From Neobacillus terrae (GTDB lineage Bacteria; Bacillota; Bacilli; Bacillales; Cytobacillaceae): 64,000 nt of DNA. A program made the position numbers and the translations under genes. How positions within the stretch are numbered: position 1 is the stretch's first letter; the number at the start of each line of letters is the position of its first letter. The notes below the pieces were generated by a model. That model did no database searches and was not told where the DNA came from. It saw nothing but the letters and a program-made list of their open reading frames with translations. Location: assembly GCF_011393025.1 (NCBI RefSeq), contig NZ_JAAOEO010000022.1:1-64000 (forward strand), read 5' to 3'. This document shows, one piece after another, positions 7,981-16,281 of this stretch.

Positions 7981-8337
7981 TTAATCCCCCAATTCCTGTT
8001 GTAATTTCTCCAAACCTTTTTCTAGATCTAAGGCGGTGAGGACATCTTCCAACCCTATTCCCAATTCAATCAGCGTAATGGCGACGGCAGGCTGAATTCC
8101 TGTAATAACAACTTTAGCACCCATTAGTTTAGACATGCTAATAACATCGCCCAATACCTTAGCGATGAAGGAGTCAATAAAGTCAATTGATGTAATATCA
8201 ATCACCACACCATTGGCACTTGTTTCATGAATTTTATGAAGCAGGTCCTCCTGGAATTGAAGGGCGGTTTGGTCGTCCAATTCCCATTGAATAGATACTA
8301 ATAAACAATCATGCAGTTTCAAAATAGGTATTCTCAA
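7981..8337 (-). CDS. rsbS: RsbS, stressosome scaffold STAS protein
   Basis: RsbS is the single-domain STAS core of the stressosome. In 118 residues, the segment IDFIDSFIAKVLGD contains Ser56, equivalent to the RsbT-phosphorylated Ser59 of B. subtilis. Translation starts at TTG (8337), which overlaps the rsbR stop as TTGA, with GGAGGGAGCAAA upstream. Most of the sequence is near-identical to the B. subtilis protein as I know it. Confidence 0.96.
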   Translation of the reverse strand: MRIPILKLHDCLLVSIQWELDDQTALQFQEDLLHKIHETSANGVVIDITSIDFIDSFIAKVLGDVISMSKLMGAKVVITGIQPAVAITLIELGIGLEDVLTALDLEKGLEKLQQELGD

Positions 8338-9167
8338 TTTGCTCCCTCCACTTTGACAATTTTACAATTTGTCATTTCAAGCGCCGTTTCTATCCCTTTT
8401 TTTAGGGTGTTTTGCGTCGTAAATTGGTTCAGGTTAATTCCTAAATTTACAATTGTCTGAGCAATCTCAGGACGAATGCCGCAGAGCATGCATTTTGCCC
8501 CTACCAGCCGGACGGCCTCCGCTGCCTGAATAATATGGTGTGCCACCATCGTATCGACGACAGGCACTCCTGTAATATCTATTAAAACTACTTCAGATCT
8601 ATGCTTTACGACCCCTGTCAGCAGATTTTCCATGATTTGTTTTGCACGTTCCGTATCAATGGTACCTACTAAAGGCATTACTGTTATTCCGTCAAACACA
8701 GGAATAAGAGGTGCGGAAAGTTCTTGCAGTGCAATTTTTTGCAGAGAAACAGTTCTCTCCCAAGTTCGGGAATAGTTATCAACTACTTCGTTTTGAAGAG
8801 GACTAAGCCAGCGGTCAAATGCATATATAACATCCATCTGGTTTCCCTCATGTACTTCGCCTTGCCGGAGCATGCCTTCCCATAAAATCTTGCTAAAGGT
8901 TTGCAAGCCTTCAATAACAAAGTGCAATGGCCAGCCAAGTCTGACAACCTTTTCGGCAAAGTCAGTCAAACGGTTATTAAATTCTTCCTTCGACTCTTTC
9001 AGGTTCGAAATCATTAATTCAACAAACTCACCGCTTGTCCTTTCAAACATATCGTCCGACACAAGCCTTAAAGCACGCTCGTCAGTCCGGCTTCTCATCT
9101 TTTCCATCCATTCGGACGTTATTTCATTTTTTTTCGTTCCAATATACTCTAAGATCAGATTCTCCAT
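8334..9167 (-). CDS. rsbR: RsbR (RsbRA-type) stressosome sensor protein
   Basis: The 277 residues combine an N-terminal RsbR globin-like sensor domain (about 1-140) and a C-terminal STAS domain (about 150-270). Thr172 in GTIDTER and Thr206 in VVDTMVAHH correspond to the phosphorylation sites Thr171 and Thr205 of B. subtilis RsbRA. Together with RsbS and RsbT it forms the 1.8-MDa stressosome known from the family. The ATG follows GGGAGGAAGG. It is the first gene of the eight-gene operon. Confidence 0.96.
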   Translation of the reverse strand: MENLILEYIGTKKNEITSEWMEKMRSRTDERALRLVSDDMFERTSGEFVELMISNLKESKEEFNNRLTDFAEKVVRLGWPLHFVIEGLQTFSKILWEGMLRQGEVHEGNQMDVIYAFDRWLSPLQNEVVDNYSRTWERTVSLQKIALQELSAPLIPVFDGITVMPLVGTIDTERAKQIMENLLTGVVKHRSEVVLIDITGVPVVDTMVAHHIIQAAEAVRLVGAKCMLCGIRPEIAQTIVNLGINLNQFTTQNTLKKGIETALEMTNCKIVKVEGAN

Positions 9168-9254
9168 TCCTTCCTCCCTATACTTAAAAATTAACCTGTC
9201 CTCAATTTAAATACCAACCAGAAAAGTTCATAAATTTATCATCTTATATCTATC

Positions 9255-9283
9255 ATTAAATGATATCTATATTATACAGTCAA
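9255..9283 (-). promoter_or_regulatory. Probable sigma-A promoter of the rsbR operon
   Basis: Minus-strand TTGACT (9278-9283) and TTTAAT (9255-9260) are separated by exactly 17 bp, about 90 bp upstream of rsbR. This fits a housekeeping promoter for the upstream half of the operon. Confidence 0.7.
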
Positions 9284-9399
9284 TAAAAAGTAATCGCCCA
9301 CTTTACACTACGACTTTCTTTTTTACCCTCTTGTTGTAACCATTAAACCTCCTCTTATTATTTTTTTAAATAATTTTTTTATGAATTTATTTTTATTAG

Positions 9400-9524
9400 A
9401 CGATGTTAATTCGTTCCAAGCAATTCGTTTTCCTCGGGCGGCTCGGGAGCCTTCCCAGCAGGGGTCTCGCCTGTTTTTTCTCACAATTTCTCTGAATTGC
9501 AACAATCTCTTAGAAAAGAGCCTT
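9400..9524. repeat. GC-rich intergenic repeat (family R3), partial copy
   Basis: A segment with GGCTCGGGAGCCTTCCCAGC and GGGGTCTCGCC is embedded in AT-rich DNA, and its right end TTGCAACAATCTCTTAGAAA plus AGAGCCTT matches the end of the copy at 52521-52708. The left end is not recognisable. The remaining gene-free DNA between rsbR and mazF holds the operon promoter and two terminators. Confidence 0.75.
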
Positions 9525-9612
9525 ATTAAAGATAGGCCCTGTAAAGACTCCCTGATGATTTCAAATCTGTATCTGGCACATCAACAATAAGCTTTAACTT
9601 AGACCAATATAT

Positions 9613-9640
9613 AAAAAAAGGGCAAGCCAATCGGCCTGCC
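9613..9640 (-). terminator. Second terminator behind alr-mazEF
   Basis: Minus-strand GGCAGGCC and GGCTTGCC form a stem with loop GATT, followed by CTTTTTTT. Confidence 0.85.
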
Positions 9641-9672
9641 ACTAAAAGAATATGAGGTATACGGATTATGTA

Positions 9673-9699
9673 TAAAAAAACGCCCTTAAAGAAGAGCGT
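9673..9699 (-). terminator. Terminator directly behind mazF
   Basis: Minus-strand ACGCTCTT and AAGGGCGT pair around CTTT and are followed by a T-run. It lies 10 bp after the mazF stop; together with the hairpin at 9613-9640 it separates alr-mazEF from the rsb operon. Confidence 0.85.
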
Positions 9700-9708
9700 G
9701 CTTTTATG

Positions 9709-10059
9709 TTAAAACTCGATGAGACCTAAGCTTATTTGCAAGGCTTCATCCACTTTTTCCATCATTTCGTCATCGAGATGGGTAATTTTATCGGTTAGGC
9801 GCTGCTTATCAATTGTACGAATTTGTTCTAATAATATGACAGAGTCTCGTTCAAAACCATATCGTTTCGCATCAATTTCAACATGAGTCGGCAGCTTAGC
9901 TTTCTGTATTTGAGCGGTAATAGCTGCAACAATTACTGTGGGACTAAACCGATTCCCGATGTCGTTTTGGATGACAAGAACAGGACGGACGCCGCCTTGT
10001 TCAGAACCAACAACTGGGGATAGGTCTGCAAAATAAACGTCGCCACGTTTGACAATCAA
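9709..10059 (-). CDS. ndoA: MazF/NdoA (EndoA) toxin, mRNA endoribonuclease
   Basis: The 116-residue protein is almost residue for residue the B. subtilis EndoA toxin: MIVKRGDVYFADLSPVVGSE, then GGVRPVLVIQND and a C-terminal EALQISLGLIEF. It cleaves mRNA at specific short sequences when not bound by the antitoxin. Translation starts at TTG (10059) behind GCGGAGG, as in B. subtilis. It lies four bases after the antitoxin gene. Confidence 0.97.
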   Translation of the reverse strand: MIVKRGDVYFADLSPVVGSEQGGVRPVLVIQNDIGNRFSPTVIVAAITAQIQKAKLPTHVEIDAKRYGFERDSVILLEQIRTIDKQRLTDKITHLDDEMMEKVDEALQISLGLIEF

Positions 10060-10063
10060 GGGA

Positions 10064-10345
10064 TTATCCTCCGCTGACTAAACGTTCTACTGTATGTTCT
10101 GCCTCATATTCTGCCAAGAACGCTTCTGATGCAATAGTCAAATTAATTTTTGACATCTCCAGATAACCGCGTCTCATGGCTTCGCGAATTTGTCTCTTTT
10201 TACGTTCGCGTAAATACATTTTTGTAGCCTGATAAATAAATTCACTTCGATTTACATTTTCCTGCTTAACAAAACCATCTAATTCGGTTAAAAGATGTTG
10301 CGGTAATTTAACTAAGATCTCCGTTGTTGCGCCTGTTTCGGACAC
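10064..10345 (-). CDS. ndoAI: MazE/NdoAI antitoxin, ribbon-helix-helix protein
   Basis: The antitoxin neutralises EndoA and has an N-terminal ribbon-helix-helix (EILVKLPQHLLTELDGFV) and a conserved C-terminal toxin-binding tail ending ERLVSGG. I choose GTG at 10345, nine bases behind GGAGG, giving 93 residues as in B. subtilis; the ATG two codons upstream would touch the ribosome binding site. The alr-mazE-mazF order is standard in bacilli. Confidence 0.94.
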   Translation of the reverse strand: MSETGATTEILVKLPQHLLTELDGFVKQENVNRSEFIYQATKMYLRERKKRQIREAMRRGYLEMSKINLTIASEAFLAEYEAEHTVERLVSGG

Positions 10346-10544
10346 AAACATACACCTCCACCATCACTACACACCATTTTTTCCTCGAATAGCCTCGCTG
10401 AGGCAATTGAGCGATTTATTTACTGTCTCTGATTTCTCTCTACCATTTTTAATAATAACATTATTCAAGCCCAATGCAAAGACCAATCAGCACAATTCTT
10501 CTGTATTATCAGCAAAAAAAATATACTTTTATACATGAAAACTT

Positions 10545-11717
10545 TTATTCCCATTCATTTTGAAGCAGATAGTTTTTTAAATTAACTATATTTCCACCTT
10601 GTTTATAAACTCTTGGCACCCTGCTCGCTATGATGCAAGGAACTTCATAGTTAATGGTTTCAAGCTTTTTGGCAATCTCATTAACCGATATAAATTGGCT
10701 GTCCTGCTTACCGATAAGAGTGACCGTGGTTCCGACGGGAACTTCCCCAGGAAGCCTAATCATACATTGATCCATGCAGATTCTTCCAACAATGGGGGCA
10801 CGCTCTCCCTGGACAATAACCTCTTGCCCCTGCAGCCTTCGGATCCAGCCATCTGCATAACCGATGGGAATGGTCCCAATCCATTCCTCCCCAGGTGCTT
10901 CATAAGTAGCACCATAGCTAACCTTATCTCCTTTCTTCACCTTTTTAACATGAATAAGGCGGGAGCGGAGTGAAAAGGCCTCTTTCAACGGAATAGGAAG
11001 TATATTCTCCATTTCCGGTGATGGAGTTAAACCGTACATCGCAATTCCAACGCGGACCGCATTAAATAAAGCCTCCGGAAAGCGCAGCATCGCGGCACTA
11101 TTGCTGCAGTGAATTAAACGAGGGGCTTTTCTCAAAGCACCAAGCATATTTTTAAAATCTGCAAGCTGCTGATGAAAATACTCTGTATCTAGTTCATCCG
11201 CTGTGGCAAAATGGGTAAAAATACCTTCATAATCAAACTTCTCTTCCTCTATAAGATATTCTTCAATCGATCTAAGCTCTTCTGGACTGCGAATGCCGAT
11301 TCTTCCCATCCCTGTATCAAGTTTAAGATGAATAGTTAGTCTATGGCCTGATTCCAGATGATTATTTGCTTCACGGAGCCATTCTTTTTGAAAAACAGTA
11401 AGAGTGATATTATATTCGGCAGCCACTTGTGCATCCTGTGGCCGGGTAGCACCTAGTACTAAAATAGGATTAGAAATACCCTTTTTTCTTAACGCTAATG
11501 CTTCATCCATAAACGCTACGGCTAAAATTTCTGCCCCTGCTTCAAGTGCCGCCTCTGCCGTCTGCACATCACCATGGCCATATGCATTCGCTTTTACAAC
11601 AGCGATAACCTTAACTTGTTCAGGAATCAATTTTTTGATCGCTCTAATATTTTCAGCAATACTGTCTAAGTCAATCTCTGCCCAGGTATCCCGATAGAAT
11701 GATAATTGTTCTTCCAT
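10545..11717 (-). CDS. alr: Alanine racemase
   Basis: Interconverts L- and D-alanine for peptidoglycan; PLP-dependent. The PLP lysine is in VVKANAYGHG near residue 40 of a 390-residue fold-type III enzyme. Further family segments are THFATADE, RVGIAMYGL, the catalytic tyrosine region VSYGATYEA and GRICMDQCMI. I choose ATG at 11717, eight bases behind AGGAAG, over a GTG three codons upstream. It precedes mazEF on the same strand, 199 bp apart. Confidence 0.97.
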   Translation of the reverse strand: MEEQLSFYRDTWAEIDLDSIAENIRAIKKLIPEQVKVIAVVKANAYGHGDVQTAEAALEAGAEILAVAFMDEALALRKKGISNPILVLGATRPQDAQVAAEYNITLTVFQKEWLREANNHLESGHRLTIHLKLDTGMGRIGIRSPEELRSIEEYLIEEEKFDYEGIFTHFATADELDTEYFHQQLADFKNMLGALRKAPRLIHCSNSAAMLRFPEALFNAVRVGIAMYGLTPSPEMENILPIPLKEAFSLRSRLIHVKKVKKGDKVSYGATYEAPGEEWIGTIPIGYADGWIRRLQGQEVIVQGERAPIVGRICMDQCMIRLPGEVPVGTTVTLIGKQDSQFISVNEIAKKLETINYEVPCIIASRVPRVYKQGGNIVNLKNYLLQNEWE

Positions 11718-11920
11718 TTTTGTCACTTCCTATTTTGCCTCTATATCCAACTGCAATTAAGCCCTTATTCAAGACTATAAAACAGTTCATATCATACTTT
11801 CAATATTTCGATTATCAAACTCTGCCGCACCAATGTCAAATATATAACTGGCCATAGGAACAATTGGCAAAAATTAAAGTTGTAACCAGTCGAAGTAAAA
11901 ATCCTATAGAGTCTTCCCTT

Positions 11921-11954
11921 AAAAAGAAAAACAGGCTCCTTTTAGGAACCTGTT
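11921..11954 (-). terminator. Terminator behind the YdcC-type lipoprotein gene
   Basis: Minus-strand AACAGGTTCC and GGAGCCTGTT form a hairpin followed by TTTCTTTTT. Confidence 0.9.
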
Positions 11955-11960
11955 AAAAAA

Positions 11961-12974
11961 TCATTTTACTACGTCTCCCTGAACGGAACGGGCGAGCGTG
12001 GTTAACTCAGCCTCAGATAATTTTTTGGAAGCAATCATATAATCAATTCCATCCTGAGTCCAGGATATACTATGCCCGGAGACGGCACCTATCGTAAAGC
12101 CTAAGTCTACAGGCTCTCCGTTTACAACAGTTGGGATTGCAGCAGCAGGCTTGGCGACGATTTTCTCCTGAACGAGAGTAAATGGCTTTTTACCTTTGTA
12201 GGTAAGGACAACCCTTTTTCCATCCTCCAGGGTTACTTCTTTTTCTTCTAAAAGCTTGGATCCGGAAATAACCGCCGTTGGATATTTAACAGTAAAAGCT
12301 TTATCCATCGTTTGAGCCATTGCTGGAAGATTTAGCTGTGCCCTTGTCATATTTTTCTTCATTTCAAAATCATCTTTTTCAAAGCTTGCATTAAATTTTA
12401 CATTTTTAAATTCCACTGTAACCAAAGGATTATGGTCATTATCCATCACTTTCACAGATGCTGGTGAAAGATCCTTTTTATTTAATCTAATTTCCTGAAT
12501 TGGAAGCATCTTATTATTTTGATAGCGGGTTTTTGTCTCAAAAATATAAAATTCTTTAGATGATGAGAATTTAGCATTTTTATCCTGGATAATATCTTTA
12601 ATCAATGATTCATAGAGATATGCCTGACTGCTGTTTTGCGGCCAATCGCTTTGGAATCGGAAGCTTTTATTGAGTGCAGGTGTTAAAACAAAGACTCCCT
12701 CATTATTTCTTAAAATCATTTGGCTTTGGTCCTTTTTGGCATTCATGAGGTTTACCCGGTAAAAAGCAGGGTTTTTATGCCAGATTTCCACATTGTACAC
12801 TTGAGGTGAAGTACCCATTTGAAGTGTCATTTTGGCATCCGCTTTATAACCAGATAAGTCTTCCATTTTACCGTTTAAATCCTTGACTACATCCTCCTGT
12901 GTTTTTGTTCCACAGGCAGCCAGTACAAAGATAGCCATAAGCCCGGCAAAAAGCAGCAATATCTTCTTTCTCAT
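11961..12974 (-). CDS. ydcC: YdcC-type LolA-like lipoprotein
   Basis: A 337-residue secreted lipoprotein: signal peptide MRKKILLLFAGLMAIFVLAA with lipobox LAAC, then a LolA/outer-membrane-carrier-like domain (about 40-230) and a C-terminal DUF4367-like segment. It matches B. subtilis YdcC, which is linked to sporulation by its regulation, though its role is not defined. The ATG at 12974 sits behind a GAAGGAATG context; an upstream open frame of 37 codons lacks homology and a site. Neighbours acpS and alr are the same as in B. subtilis. Confidence 0.9.
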   Translation of the reverse strand: MRKKILLLFAGLMAIFVLAACGTKTQEDVVKDLNGKMEDLSGYKADAKMTLQMGTSPQVYNVEIWHKNPAFYRVNLMNAKKDQSQMILRNNEGVFVLTPALNKSFRFQSDWPQNSSQAYLYESLIKDIIQDKNAKFSSSKEFYIFETKTRYQNNKMLPIQEIRLNKKDLSPASVKVMDNDHNPLVTVEFKNVKFNASFEKDDFEMKKNMTRAQLNLPAMAQTMDKAFTVKYPTAVISGSKLLEEKEVTLEDGKRVVLTYKGKKPFTLVQEKIVAKPAAAIPTVVNGEPVDLGFTIGAVSGHSISWTQDGIDYMIASKKLSEAELTTLARSVQGDVVK

Positions 12975-13191
12975 TCCTTCAACTCCCTTTGTCTCGTATT
13001 CAGCTTGAATGAGGAGAAAAAAGGCCGTATCCGTTTGATTCAACGTCCCTCCCCTAAGGCGAGAAAAAATGAATTGCCGGATCAAATGGCTAGTCAGCCT
13101 TGTCTCTCCTATTGCATTATGAATATATGAGACAACCTGATTGAATATGCTTCACGATTCTAATAGGAGTTGGGTAAATCTTATAATCTGA

Positions 13192-13548
13192 TTAAAAATT
13201 TTCTTCTTCGATAATCACCTGTGCAACTGCGTACTCTTTGCTATGCGAAATTGAAAGGTGGGCCTTTACTTCCGGCTTAACAATAAACGGTTTCCCAAAA
13301 GCATCTGTGCCAATTTCGATATCCAAAAAGGATAAATCTTTCCCAATGCCTGTACCATTAGCCTTCGAAAAGGCTTCCTTTGCAGCAAATCGGCCAGCAA
13401 GAAATTCAATTTTTCTTTTCCCCCCAACGGCTTCAAAACGAATTTTTTCATTAGGAGTTAAAATGCGGTCTATAAATTTGATTTGTTTCTTCATTACTTC
13501 TTCTATTCTGGATAATTCAATAATATCAATTCCAGTACCACGAATCAT
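13192..13548 (-). CDS. acpS: Holo-[acyl-carrier-protein] synthase AcpS
   Basis: Transfers 4'-phosphopantetheine from CoA to ACP. In 118 residues the magnesium-binding GIDIIEL (Asp near residue 7) and RFAAKEAFSKA (Glu near 57) are present, with C-terminal HLSISHSKEYAVAQ. The ATG at 13548 follows GAAGGAGATG; the frame is open 19 codons further but that part is not conserved. It is divergent from the rhomboid gene. Confidence 0.96.
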   Translation of the reverse strand: MIRGTGIDIIELSRIEEVMKKQIKFIDRILTPNEKIRFEAVGGKRKIEFLAGRFAAKEAFSKANGTGIGKDLSFLDIEIGTDAFGKPFIVKPEVKAHLSISHSKEYAVAQVIIEEENF

Positions 13549-13649
13549 TTGGACATCTCCTTCTATTTTAGTCCGCTTTTCATATATATTAGTGTACAAC
13601 TTCATTATTCAGGCTATGATGATAAATAGAATCGTTCAGGAGGTCTCCC

Positions 13650-14378
13650 ATGTTTACAAGAACCGAAAGCTTTAGGGATTTTATCCGATTTTATCCGGCC
13701 GTATCTTTCATAGTATCCATTCATCTCTTATTATACCTTTTTACCGTTCTTCCTTTTCTCCCTAATTTTTGGTTTATCCAAACTTTATCCGGGGTCAATG
13801 TTTATATTGCTGAAGGGGAGTATTGGCGGCTTATAACCCCCATGTTTATGCACAGTGGATTTGCTCATATGCTATTTAACAGTTTTTCTCTTATATTATT
13901 TGCGCCTGCATTGGAGAAATGGCTTGGCAGCCTTAAATTCCTCCTGATTTATCTGTTATGTGGATTCCTTGCTAACGTGGGGACATTTTTCTTTGAACCC
14001 CTTTCCTATACTCATGTAGGTTCCAGTGGAGCCATTTTTGGTATTTTCGGCTTTTATGCTGCCCTCATTGTTTTTAAGAAGAACTTCATCTCCGTAGATA
14101 ACTCAAAAGTTATTCTAATTCTCCTGGCGATAAGCCTTGTCATGACATTCCTTCAGCCTAATATCAATATAGCGGCTCACTTATGCGGATTGGCTGCTGG
14201 CTTTTTGATTGGTTCCCTTGGCCATTTTAACCGTAATTCACTTAACCGTTCGGCTTCGGAAGTAGCTCGGTGGGCTTCCTCCAAAAGACGGGATGTCTCC
14301 AGGCAATCTCCTTTAAAGCTTCTTGTATGGGGGGCTATTATCCTTTTTGCCCTGCTCGGAATTTTTATTCAAAAATAA
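13650..14378 (+). CDS. Rhomboid family intramembrane serine protease (YdcA type)
   Basis: A 242-residue polytopic membrane protein with the rhomboid signatures: HMLFNSFSLILF (conserved His/Asn of helix 2), the nucleophile serine in HVGSSGAIFGIFGFY near residue 130, and the catalytic histidine in NIAAHLCGLAAGFLIG near 176. About six to seven membrane helices are visible, with a basic cytosolic stretch before the last one. AGGAGG precedes the ATG. The place next to acpS fits B. subtilis ydcA. Substrates are unknown. Confidence 0.92.
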   Translation: MFTRTESFRDFIRFYPAVSFIVSIHLLLYLFTVLPFLPNFWFIQTLSGVNVYIAEGEYWRLITPMFMHSGFAHMLFNSFSLILFAPALEKWLGSLKFLLIYLLCGFLANVGTFFFEPLSYTHVGSSGAIFGIFGFYAALIVFKKNFISVDNSKVILILLAISLVMTFLQPNINIAAHLCGLAAGFLIGSLGHFNRNSLNRSASEVARWASSKRRDVSRQSPLKLLVWGAIILFALLGIFIQK

Positions 14379-14402
14379 GAAGAATCTTAAATATATAAGA
14401 AA

Positions 14403-14433
14403 TGACGTGTGATTTGCACACGTCACTTTTCTT
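14403..14433 (+). terminator. Terminator behind the rhomboid gene
   Basis: TGACGTGTG and CACACGTCA form a 9-bp stem followed by CTTTTCTT. Confidence 0.88.
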
Positions 14434-14446
14434 GGTTTCCTTTTTG

Positions 14447-14693
14447 AAAGGCTTTGTTAAACTTGGTTGTTGATTTTCGCTCCACAAAGGAATGCTTCTA
14501 TGAAGAATCACCTCAGGGACAGGCCGCCTTTTGCCTGTCACGAAGACACTCGCTTTCGGCGGGCAGTTCGGGAGCCTCCTCGTCGCTTCACTCCTGCGGG
14601 GTCTCCCTTGACCCGCTTTTCCCGCTGGAGTCTCGTGTCCTTCCGCTTCAATCAACATAGATAAAATCAACACTGTTCTTTAACCCAGCCTTT
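14447..14693. repeat. GC-rich MITE-like repeat (family R3)
   Basis: The ends are imperfect inverted repeats: AAAGGCTTTGTTAAA on the left, and AAAGGCTGGGTTAAA reading inward from the right, followed on both sides by a TTGATTTT segment. The middle is GC-rich with GGGAGCCTCCTCGTCGCTTC and TGCGGGGTCTCCC, a composition unlike its surroundings. Short ORFs across it are by-products of this composition. It fills the gap between the rhomboid gene and uvsE. Confidence 0.8.
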
Positions 14694-14783
14694 TAAAAAA
14701 ACTGCCCCTATCTTATGAAGGACCAATTAGTTTAAAGAAACAGTCAAAATTTCCGAGTCCACGTTCATACAAGCAAAACTATT

Positions 14784-15749
14784 TTATATCAGTTTAAAGC
14801 TCGATCCATCGATTTTTTCTATTCCCTCCTTACCTGTCAGGTCCTCCATCAGTCTAAATAAAGCTGCATCCTTTTGTTTCGCTTCAATCATACAGTAGAT
14901 TTCTGGAACAGAACCTTTCACATTGCTAAGAAAATCAAGAAAAAATTCCGGATTGACATAATCAGAATGGGCTCTGAATTCCTTTTCTGACCGTGGGCTT
15001 GAAATATGCATTTTAAGGGGGAGCGTGGAATTGTTCCAAGTTTCAACAACACGCCCCCAATCATCCTCCCAGTCGTCGGTCTCATGGTTTGCTTTATGAT
15101 GGTGATAGTCAAACACCATCGGAATGCCCAGTTTTTCACATAAATACAGGGTTTCCTTTAGTGTAAAGGTAGTATCATCATTTTCAAGCATGACCATCCT
15201 TTGAATTTCAGGTTTAATGAAGCCCCAATTATGAATAAATTGCTCTAATGCCTTTTCTTTATCGTTATATCCCCCGCCCACATGTAAAACGCATCGATGC
15301 TCAATATCTATCCCCATACCTTTTAGGAGGAGTTCATGCATCCTTAGAGTTTTTAAGGAAATTTTTAATATATCCGAGACTGGAGAATTAAGGACCACAA
15401 AATGATCGGGATGAAAATCAATTCTTGAAGGATGTTCTGCAATATAATCAGCCATTTGGGAAAGCGGCCCGCGAATCGCCTGCATAAAGTCCCAATCAGA
15501 TAATTCGTCATGGTTGGCAAGTGGAACAAGCCTCGAGCTTAAACGAAAGAAGTGGATTTCACTGGCATTATTATGCTTAAGCAAACGTATACAATTTTCT
15601 ATATTGCTGATAGCAATTCTTTCAAGCTTTTTTATTGCAGCCTCCCTGTCCTTTAGCTTGCTGAATTGCGAAAAAGTCATCGTCTGTGACGGAGAGCAAT
15701 TTTGAAGTTCCATACTCATTGCAACATAGCCAAGCCGTACAATCGTCAT
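14784..15749 (-). CDS. uvsE: UV DNA damage endonuclease UvsE/UvdE
   Basis: UvsE nicks DNA 5' of UV photoproducts and other lesions in an alternative excision repair pathway. The 321 residues follow the TIM-barrel UVDE pattern: MTIVRLGYVAMS, then HFFRLSSRLVPLANH, HPDHFVVLNSP, LHVGGGYNDKEKAL, LENDDTTF, VFDYHHHK and MIEAKQKDAAL, supplying the metal ligands. AGAGAGGTG precedes the ATG. B. subtilis YwjD is the corresponding protein. The gene stands alone. Confidence 0.95.
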   Translation of the reverse strand: MTIVRLGYVAMSMELQNCSPSQTMTFSQFSKLKDREAAIKKLERIAISNIENCIRLLKHNNASEIHFFRLSSRLVPLANHDELSDWDFMQAIRGPLSQMADYIAEHPSRIDFHPDHFVVLNSPVSDILKISLKTLRMHELLLKGMGIDIEHRCVLHVGGGYNDKEKALEQFIHNWGFIKPEIQRMVMLENDDTTFTLKETLYLCEKLGIPMVFDYHHHKANHETDDWEDDWGRVVETWNNSTLPLKMHISSPRSEKEFRAHSDYVNPEFFLDFLSNVKGSVPEIYCMIEAKQKDAALFRLMEDLTGKEGIEKIDGSSFKLI

Positions 15750-15825
15750 ACAAGCACCTCTCTGTGTTTTTTATAATATCCCCTATCTAGAGAGGTCTAA
15801 TAACACTTATAAAAAGGGATTAAGA

Positions 15826-16190
15826 ACAAAAGGCGCAAGCGCCCTGGTTAGATGATGAAAGGCTAAAATCGCCACGCCCTCGAAAAGCTGCGCTTTTCTT
15901 CGTGCGATGTAAAAGCTGCCGGAGCTTTCCTTGTCCTGTGGCAACGCCTTCCTGACCCACATCGTGTGGGCCTCCAACAGGCATAAGACAAATCACGTAG
16001 TCATCCTCGGAAAAGCTAAAGCTTCGTGCGATTCTGAGGCCTCCGAAGAGTTCCTTGTCCTGATTTCTGAAGTGATTTGGCTTATGACACCGAGCTGTTC
16101 GAATCATCGCCTATCGGTCATGCTCCTCACAAGATATTCAAAGAAGAATATTCTCGCGGAAAACTGGCTGGGCGCTGGAGCTAGATTACA
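15826..16190. repeat. Intergenic repeat family R2, long copy 1
   Basis: This ~365 bp stretch is a diverged copy of 41375-41710. Shared blocks are the left end GCGCAAGCGCCC, the core TCGAAAAGCTGCGCTTTTCT plus TCGTGCGATGTAAAAGCTGC, and the right end GGGCGCTGGAGCTAGA. The two ends can pair through GCGCC and GGCGC. The core contains two stem-loops, GAAAAGC-TGC-GCTTTTC and AAAGCT-GCCGG-AGCTTT. Part of the middle differs, with an extra related core at 16005-16060. Confidence 0.8.
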
Positions 16191-16242
16191 ACAACCTAGT
16201 TCGGAGTTATCCAAAAGGTAAAAATCCATAATTTCCTAACGA

Positions 16243-16275
16243 TAAAAAAAGAGTATGGGAACATCCCATACTCTT
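16243..16275 (-). terminator. Terminator of cshA
   Basis: Minus-strand AAGAGTATGGGA and TCCCATACTCTT pair around a short loop, followed by TTTTTTT. Confidence 0.93.
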
Positions 16276-16281
16276 TGAATA

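Noticed and set aside
9323..9505. 60-codon frame between rsbR and mazF
   Set aside because: It is produced by the GC-rich R3 repeat; no start context.
14365..14673. Overlapping short frames on both strands around 14.4-14.7 kb
   Set aside because: They follow the R3 element; frames on both strands arise from its GC-rich composition.
15820..16221. Two ~95-codon frames on opposite strands
   Set aside because: They coincide with the R2 repeat, whose second long copy at 41375 does not keep these frames.
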